DNA from: Nemertoderma westbladi
Lineage: Eukaryota > Xenacoelomorpha > Nemertodermatida > Nemertodermatidae
Direction of reading: 5' to 3'
NCBI GenBank assembly: GCA_032718475.1
Contig: JAUCBJ010006358.1
Coordinates: 1-53,479, forward strand
Length of the DNA stretch: 53,479 nucleotides
The position numbers and the translations under genes are program-made. The notes under the pieces were generated by a model. That model was not told the DNA's origin. It did no database searches and saw only the letters and a list, made by a program, of their open reading frames with translations. The stretch's first letter is position 1; every line of letters starts with the position of its first letter. Positions 46,384-53,479 of this stretch are shown here, one piece after another.

Positions 46384-47627
46384 TGTTCGCGCTTTCAGAC
46401 CTTTGGCAGTTTAACCCGCCAAATTAGAATGTCTTCTAGATAATAAATCACTTTTAGTCTATGACAAGTATTTAATTCACTACACTAGTCGAAACCAATC
46501 TGTGCGCGATCATTCACCCGCTGGATATTCCCGGGAGATTGGGTTCGACGGTTTAATTTTATTGCTATGTAAGCCTAATGTATTATTCGACTGACAGTAT
46601 TATATAATCTCTGACAATATTATTCACCTTCGGGGAATATTAACAGTTCCTTTAGGACGTGGCACTTTATCTATATAAACAGAGTTATGACTCAAACTAC
46701 TCACAACAACATGGCTTAATTATAATTCACATATATGGCGCATTCTTTAGGAATGCTTCTTTAACAGACTCACTCATACACAATGCTGCACAATACTGCA
46801 CACTAATCTGCCAATCTTCACTGATTTTAGTCACATATAAAAGGAACACAGACTGACTCATGTAGGGTCTATCAAATAACATTAGATTCACTTCAAACCA
46901 CTTTAACATAAGTCACAATCGTTTATCTGTAACCCTTCTCTCTTACCTTCGGTATATCAAGAATATTGGGTTTCGGGGTTATTTATCGTTATTCCAAATA
47001 TAATTATTCATCAACCATATTATGAAGAACTGACGGTAAATAGCAGTATAAAACAACAATGAAAACACTGATTGTTATGAGTTTGCAATGTTTCAGCAGT
47101 CAGCATGTATGATCAGTCAGCAGTATGCCGGTCCGCAGTAGTCGTTAGTTAAAGGATATATGCCCTTTATAATTAAACCTACTAGTGTAAGACTAAAAAC
47201 AGTAAAGCACAAAAATACTTCCAAGCCGTTCTTTCTTTGGCTCAGGACTGAATGTAAACACTGCACATAGGCATTGCGTCATTTCTCGGAAATTTTCTGT
47301 ACAAGGAGCCACAAAAACGCTCTAATTGGCTGACTGAACTGAGAGACGCCGTAGAACAAAGGAAATCAACACGTATGAATGTCAGCTGTTAACCGTAGTC
47401 ATAGTAACTACTGTTCAAGAGTAGCTATCACCCTTTTGCGTCACGAATTGCCATAGAATCATAAAATATGCCTTTCACAGTACACATACGGAGGAAATAG
47501 GTCTTAGATCCTCTAAAAACACCGATACAGCAATAATACGGTCTCTTACACTTATTAAATCAACTACAGAGTATTTTAATGTAAAAGATAATAAAAATAA
47601 CGGGGCAATTCAGCAAAGGCTTTTACA
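46384..47627 (-). repeat. BEL-B 5' LTR
   Basis: 1244 bp, TG...CA ends, followed on the plus strand by TAAGC (47628-47632). See the 3' LTR entry for the differences. Confidence 0.95.
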
Positions 47628-48250
47628 TAAGCATTTTTCTAATAAACATTCATTGTAAGAAATGTGCAATGGTCTATTCTGAGTTGATTAAAAAAAAAAT
47701 TGGCTCGATCGTGCAACCAGTTCTCGAGATCAGCTTCCTGATCATAAAAGATCGTGTTTTTCAGTTTTTCCCGATTTTCTCTAAAACTTTGTTTGAGACC
47801 CCCGATTTTTTTTTTACTAATCGACTTCTATAAAGAAGGGGCAACTTTTGAGCATTTCAAAATTTTCAAAAAGCGATTTGATCAGGCCATGATCAGGAAA
47901 GATCATGTTTTCGGTTTTATTTCGAAGACCAAGTCCTGTGAGTTCACCGTATGAAAAAACTTAACATTACAAAAAGATTCCTCACCCTCGAATTCGGGGG
48001 GGTAGCCAAAATTTGACCATAAAAAAGTTCAATTCTAGGGGGTCAAAAGATCATGATCGCGAAATGATCAGTTTTTTTGAAATTACTTCTGAGCATTTTG
48101 GGGCAAAACTTTCAAACTAAAAAACATTCACTGGAGTGTTCTAAGTAGATTAAAAAAAATTTCGACTCAATAGGCCTACCGGTACCGGAGATATGGTCGT
48201 CCAAAGTCTGCTTCCGGTAATTCGAAAATATTTCGAAAACCCTTGATCGA
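47628..48250. repeat. Tandem repeat of about 465 bp, right of the BEL-B insertion
   Basis: One unit runs from AAGCATTTTT (47629) to GAGCATTTTG (48091), 462 bp. It matches 35037-35507 block for block, and a third, more diverged copy starts at 48092. With the left side, this shows at least two full units and two partial ones before BEL-B inserted. Confidence 0.8.
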
Positions 48251-49960
48251 ATTTTTTCCTTGAAAATATGTGAATGTACAGTTAGTGGACCCGCATCTAA
48301 CGATATATCACAATCCATATTTCTGATGATAGGTACCGGTGAAATCAGACTTTACCAAAAAAATTCAAATTTTAGCTACTCATGTCTGACTATCTCGAAA
48401 ACTATAATAGGTATGGAAATACTTTCACTGCAAGAAATGTTCGCCTATCCAATGCGCTTCTAACTCTGTGCTCGGATTTTGCATAGTGTCAAAACCTACA
48501 ACTTAACCCCCCCAGCGGAGGGAACGGAGTGACCGGAGCGCCAGTACTATCTTTCATTATTATGAAGTAATAAGGGCGGTGGGTGAGGTAGGTGGTGAAC
48601 ACTATTTATAGGGTGGAGGGAGGGTCTAGTATATTACTTTAGGATATTTGATTTCTTTGCAATATAGTTTAGCTGCCTCAGTCTTATTTGTAATATGTTA
48701 TACATTATACCAAATTATATCAAGTTTTAACATACTACATTGTCTACCTGTAGGAGAAATATACAATGTAGGGCTCATAATATATTTATAAATAGACTTA
48801 GTATATTTACATTGTATAACAGAGTTAATTGATACTATTACGGTATTATACTAAAGACGCCGCTTTGATATATCTGATCAAATGGCAATTTCTTGTATAT
48901 TATCTATTTCACTATCTTGGGTATATCATTCAATTTCTAAAACTATAATAATAAACATTTACTTCACTTCTTGTTTACTCGCATGGATATATTGATATAA
49001 AACACTTCAGTATAATATCTTATAGGGCCAAACGCAGATTAATCGGAATAATATGTTTAATTATTGTTACAATTGGCACATTGAAGTAAGTAGTACATGA
49101 GTTTGATAAAATAATTATGAATCTGTATCTTATTCTACTTTGTCTATATGATTATGTTATATAATAATGTTACTTTATCACTTTGGTTTAAACCGATCTC
49201 CTTTACTATTACTTACTACTTATACTACTACTACTACTACTATTACTACTACTGCTACTGACTACTACAGAGTTATATATTATAAGAGGATGGGGTTCGT
49301 GATTATTAGTTATTATACAAGTGCCCCTCGGCTATAGAGAGTCCACCCTCGGTTGCTTACTGGATAATTAGCCTAGTGATAATAAAGTGCAACTAAGTAT
49401 TTCCAACCAAGACATGGATGCAAAATGTGGGGCGACCCACAAATTGACCCGAAGTCTTAGCATATGGGTGCCCTTGAGGAGTTGTATGTCATCTGTCATC
49501 TGTCAAATTTTTGATCGCTAATACTGTATAACTCGGTCATTTATAGATGAAATTAAACCAAACTTGGTACGTATGAAGTCTGTCAAAAGTTTGGAAAGAA
49601 TCTGAGGTTTAAGGAATCAAAGGTCACATATCAGACAGTCTGTACCGATAGTTTCAAAAAATTTTGATAAAAACCGAAATAAGTCATTTATAATGTCATT
49701 TTTAAATTGACATTTTCAATATCATTTTGTCAAATTATCACTTTCGAATTGACATTTCGACATGTCATTTTGCCAAAACGTTATTGTGTCAATATGTCAC
49801 TTTCAAATTGACTTTTCAAATTGAGATTAAATATAACTAAACTTGGTACACATATAGTCTGTGAAAAGTTTAGAAATTCTTTCCATTTTTCTGAAAATGT
49901 ATCAATTACTGTACTTACCGATCTTCTTATCTGCTAAAAAAACTAAATTTTTGAAATTTG
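48250..49960. other. Intergenic DNA, no gene seen
   Basis: AT-rich sequence without a supported reading frame. It holds a TAC-triplet microsatellite (49203-49266) and a zone of repeated TGTCA/TTGACA words (about 49490-49830). Confidence 0.45.
49203..49266. repeat. TAC/ACT trinucleotide microsatellite
   Basis: An imperfect run of TAC triplets, interrupted by ATTAC and CTGCTAC variants. Confidence 0.85.
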
Positions 49961-49962
49961 TT

Positions 49963-50327
49963 GTAAAGTACGGGACTTTACATGCATAAACTCAAAGATT
50001 AGTTAACTGAGGAATGATTCTTAGTTGAAAATACATACTTCTAATGCTTCCCACTACTATCACCCTAAAACATTATAACACTCCTGCCCTCCAGGCTTCA
50101 CATATTACATTAATACAGTGCACTAATATAATCGCCATTTTGGGGTGGTAAAGTATGGGACAATTTTCAATTGGCCGCCATGATATTTCTAAGGGAGTGA
50201 AGATGAAACTAATTGTTTTATACGATGACGCAACACAAACGTGCTTTGCATTCCACTGGGTGATTAGGATGAGTTACATCTCTGTGAATAAAATAAAAAT
50301 TTCACTATTTTAGGTAAAGTATGGGAC
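49963..50327 (+). repeat. GTAAAGTA(C/T)GGGAC motif cluster, second locus
   Basis: Copies at 49963, 50148 and 50314, spaced 185 and 166 bp, in the same orientation as the first locus. The AACAT minisatellite follows at 50609. Confidence 0.6.
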
Positions 50328-50608
50328 ATCACATGATTAATAACTTTATCGATTTCATTCCAGAGGGATGAAACACTGGTGAAATTGGATGAAACCAAAA
50401 AAAATCGAAAATGGGTTTGTTTTTGATTTGGTACATGCTCAGAAATGTTAATTTATTGGTCATAGGAAGTGCCTACAGGAAACGAAACTTTTGCACACTT
50501 TTATTGACATTTTGTGCAGAACAGGTGCATAATTTTAAGTATAAATTCAATGCTCCGTCTCATTTTTTGAAATTAGTAGGGAGGGTGACCTTTTCATGGA
50601 ATGACCAA

Positions 50609-50751
50609 CAGTAGAAATATATAACATAACATAACAGTAGAAATATATAACATAACATAACAGTAGAACTATATAACATAACATAACAGTAGAAATATAT
50701 AACATAACTTAACATAACAGTAGAAATATATAACATAACATAACATAACAT
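50609..50751. repeat. AACAT minisatellite, left end of the palindrome
   Basis: Units are identical in type to 33414-33964. It forms the outer end of the left arm of the palindrome; its inverted partner is at 52459-52570. Confidence 0.88.
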
Positions 50752-51026
50752 AATATCATAAATTCACTTAAAGACAATTTCCATCTCTTCCTACAGAGTT
50801 AAACAATATTCCCATTATATATATATATATATTAAAAAATATAATAAAAATAAAGTAATAGGAACGCATTTTAGACCACCATGTTCAGCATGATCCGGTC
50901 TCTTAAATATAATTTTGAGTTGAACGAATTATGTTTTTGACAGACCAATATCAAGCAAGTAAAATTATTTGGAAACAGAGAAACAACATGTTCCTATCTG
51001 TTCAACCGTAAGTAGTCATCGTTTTA

Positions 51027-51735
51027 ATTATAATTGAAAGTACCGACATACTGACTAATGGGGGCTTGGTATATAAATATAATAAATGGGTAAAATTATA
51101 AAAAATAATAAATGGCCCTATTTTGGGCTTAATGTCCTGATCCTATTTTTTTTTTTGTTAGATTAAGGGGTGTAAGACTTTAGTGTTTACCCATTTATTA
51201 TATTTATATACCAAGCCCCCATTAGTCAGTATGTCGGTACTTTCAATTATCATATTATGAAGTTAAGCAGAATTCCGACAATTACTGCAAATTGTAAAAT
51301 CTAATATATTTTTTATACTGTGTGTGTTTGCCCCAGCAACCTACCAGTTTTCCATTGATATCACTGATTTACTTACTGTATAGGGTTCCAATGTTCTGTG
51401 GTCTGATGTCTGTTTGGGATAGGTGGTAACAGAGTTCATGGTGCGATTTTTTTAGGTCATTGGTGCAATATAGATAGGCTTTGGGTAATCCTTTGTCCAG
51501 CTGACTACCGGTATCATTTAGTGTATGGCGGTTAGGTTAGGGTTAGGGTGCGATACATACCTGTATGTTGAGCATGTTTCAATATATTTGTTTATGTCGT
51601 TTTTGTTTGTATTATTTTGTGTCGTTTTTTGATGGCCTTAGGGCTGAGTACTACTTAGGGCTTAATGTCCTGATCCTATGTTTTTTGTTAGATTAAGGGG
51701 TGTAAGACTTTAGTGTTTACCCATTTATTATATTT
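51027..51735. mobile_element. Insertion in the left palindrome arm with a 9-bp target duplication
   Basis: ATCGTTTTA occurs at 51018-51026 and 51736-51744. The right arm (around 52189-52200, reverse strand) has a single copy, preserving the uninterrupted site. The 709-bp insert begins with a hairpin (51030-51250) and ends with a second copy of its GGGCTTAATGTCCTGATCCT segment (51657). It has no coding frame. A 9-bp duplication is typical of Mutator-like elements; 8 bp would point to hAT or P. Confidence 0.7.
51030..51250. repeat. Foldback hairpin, about 60-bp near-perfect arms
   Basis: The arm starting ATAATTGAAAGTACCGACAT (51030) is matched by its reverse complement ending at 51250. Pairing continues through the GGGGGCTTGGTATATAAATA region to TGGGTAAA, leaving a loop of about 85 bp. 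No coding capacity. Confidence 0.88.
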
Positions 51736-52668
51736 ATCGTTTTATTTAAGCAGGGACACAAAGCGCAACCCTGTTTAAATACTGTAAGTAAAATTATCAC
51801 ATTGGTTACATTTTTTGCATATGTGTTTCGCCGGGAATTTGGCTCATCAGCTACACTAACCCGTGCAGGACACATGTTAATCCAACTAACTACACCAAAA
51901 CCCAGCTAAACACACACACATACATAATAAACAAAATAGTATTGCATTCCAGATCAAATAAGCAATCATTTCCTTAGCAACACTATAATCATGTGATAAT
52001 TTTTTTGTCTAGTGCATGGTTGCTAATTATAATAAAGACTAAAGTAATAGGAACGCATTTTAGACAGCCATGTTCAGCATGATCCGGTCTCTTAAATATA
52101 ATTTTGAAAAACATATGCAAAAGTGTAGCCAATGTGATAATTTTACTTACAGTATTTAAATAGGGTTGCGCTTTGTGTCTCTGCTTAAATAAAACGATGA
52201 CTACTTACGGTTGAACAGATAGGAACATGTTGTTTCTCTGTTTCCAATTAATTTTACTTGCTTGATATTGGTCTGTCAAAAACATAATTCGTTCAACTCA
52301 AAATTATATTTAAGAGACCGGATCATGCTGAACATGGTGGTCTAAAATGCGTTCCTATTACTTTATTTTTATTATATTTTTTAATATATATATATATAAT
52401 GGGAATATTGTGTAACTCTGTAGGAAGAGATGGAAATTGTCTTTAAGTGAATTTATGATATTATGTTATGTTATGTTATATATTTCTACTGTTATGTTAA
52501 TTATGTTATATATTTCTACTGTTATGTTAAATTATGTTATATATTTCTACTGTTATGTTATGTTATATAGTTCTACAGTTCTATAGTTCTTCTAGTGTTA
52601 TATAGTTATATTAAAAAATATATATATTAAAAAATATATAAAATAAGTAAAAATAAAAAATGTAATTA

Positions 52669-52887
52669 TTAAAAATTCTGCGCTCGAGCTCCCTGTGCCT
52701 GCGTGGTGGTAGGCGGCCATGGAGGCCGCTCGGATTTGGGGACGGTGCCGGTCTGCGGGGGTCTGACCTTCCTGATCGGTACTGATCCCTTGCCTCTGAG
52801 CTCCAACATATCCTTCCAGTGCTTTGGTGGTAGGCCCGATGATATTTGTGTGGTGGCGGAATTAATTTTGTTATTTTTGGTGCACAT
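52669..52887 (-). other. GC-rich island with a possible coding exon, unassigned
   Basis: A sharply GC-rich stretch in AT-rich DNA. The minus frame gives PPKHWKDMLELRGKGSVPIR followed by a Pro/Thr-rich tail ending GARAQNF. It might be a terminal exon or a transposon fragment. No partner exon, clear splice site or domain was recognised. Confidence 0.2.
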
Positions 52888-52943
52888 CTTTTTAATTTAT
52901 GATTTTGTTTTAATAAAATACTCCTTCTTGCCTTTTTTTTCAC

Positions 52944-53479
52944 TCTTAAAATAAAAAAAAAAATTATTAAAAATATTAGTAATATTGGAGATATTCTCGA
53001 TGATGTTGAAAAGTATATAACTAGTTGATTTCGTTAATCGGGGATAAAAAGGCAAAGGGATAAACCTCCACTACTGGCGAAAAGCAAAGGAAAGGATAGG
53101 GCTTACAACGTTATGACACGTGTACGGTGGTCCATTATCGGCATAACATTAAAAACTTAGCTAGGACCATGTTGCGAATTAATCAAATTGACTTGAACGA
53201 CAACCACTGTTTTACATTACTTATAGATGTGGCTGACAAATAATACTGTGAATATTTGTCAATAATCGACCTTATCTAATGCGAGTTGAGCTATTGTAAT
53301 TGAATTGGATTTGTTATTTGCCTACATTTAGGCGTCAAATTTCAACTACACAGAGGCACAGAGCATAATGCAGCTATTGTGAGGCAGTAGCTCTGAAACT
53401 ACAGTTTGTCAGTAGCTCAAACCACGCTTCATAATCACTGCCTGGTGCAACAGAGTTCCATGCAATAACTGTTAAATGT
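52944..53479. other. Right edge of window, no gene seen
   Basis: AT-rich sequence without a supported reading frame, repeat array or RNA gene. Confidence 0.4.

Larger units (their letters stand above)
35508..47627 (-). mobile_element. BEL-B: complete young BEL/Pao element with RT and integrase deleted
   Basis: Identical-length LTRs (35508-36751 and 46384-47627, 1244 bp) begin TGTTCGCGC and end CTTTTACA. They are flanked by a perfect 5-bp duplication TAAGC (35503-35507 and 47628-47632). I noticed only three base differences between the LTRs, so insertion is recent. On the minus strand the order is 5' LTR, leader (46383-44212), a Gag-protease frame of 1480 codons (44211-39769), a 3-kb non-pol region (39768-36752) and the 3' LTR. 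A GGGAGCGG purine stretch (minus strand, 36752-36759) abuts the 3' LTR as a likely polypurine tract. RT, RNase H and most of integrase are absent. Confidence 0.93.
50609..52575. repeat. Large imperfect palindrome with arms of about 500 bp
   Basis: The left arm is 50609-51026 plus 51736-51825, interrupted by an insertion; the right arm is about 52110-52575. Arms pair across the minisatellite, a block containing AGGAACGCATTTTAGACCAC and CAGCATGATCCGGTCTCTTA, and CCTATCTGTTCAACCGTAAG, with few mismatches. The loop (51826-52109) carries a third, direct copy of the AGGAACGCATTTTAGAC block at about 52035. No transposase frame is present. A foldback-type or other non-autonomous DNA transposon is a possible origin. 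Confidence 0.8.

Noticed and set aside
51531-51550. Telomere-like GGTTAGGTTAGGGTTAGGG stretch
   Set aside because: Only about three imperfect units inside otherwise unique DNA; too short to call an interstitial telomere.

Overview
The window is AT-rich eukaryotic DNA, most likely from an invertebrate animal. BEL/Pao-type LTR retrotransposons are known from animals only, and the one single-copy gene is a mitochondrial-type 4-aminobutyrate aminotransferase with animal-like sequence. I cannot resolve the phylum. Nothing bacterial or phage-like is present: no operons, no ribosome binding sites, no CRISPR. Most of the window is transposable-element and satellite DNA.

Layout. (1) 1-11092, minus strand: BEL/Pao LTR retrotransposon, here called BEL-A. 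It has one LTR (9828-11092), a 2.2-kb repeat-rich leader and an open Gag-Pol frame of about 2534 codons that runs off the left edge. (2) 11783-21377, plus strand: a complete LTR element, here called BEL-C, with 658/654-bp LTRs and a 5-bp AAATA target duplication. It carries a decayed gag-protease, no reverse transcriptase or integrase, and a separate 3' reading frame with three CCHC zinc knuckles. (3) 21577-22868: two AT-rich minisatellites in inverted orientation. (4) 22879-30430: a 64-bp satellite, exactly 118 unit lengths long. (5) 31601-33079: an intact intronless GABA transaminase gene. (6) 33414-33964: an AACAT-type minisatellite. (7) 35508-47627, minus strand: a complete, young BEL/Pao element of the BEL-A family, here called BEL-B. 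It has two 1244-bp LTRs with only three differences noticed and a TAAGC target duplication. Deletions have removed RT/RNase H and integrase while leaving one 1480-codon frame open. It sits inside a tandem repeat of about 465 bp. (8) 50609-52575: a large imperfect palindrome; its left arm has been split by an insertion with a 9-bp target duplication, and the right arm preserves the empty site.

How the parts relate. BEL-A keeps the enzymes that BEL-B has lost. The two share leader repeats, Gag and protease, so BEL-A-like copies are plausible trans-suppliers for BEL-B. BEL-C is a separate, older lineage without its own polymerase. The aminotransferase is the only cellular gene I can support; it would degrade GABA in mitochondria. 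The stretches 11093-11782, 30440-31420, 33080-33413, 34381-34800, 48250-49960 and 52944-53479 hold no gene I can recognise.
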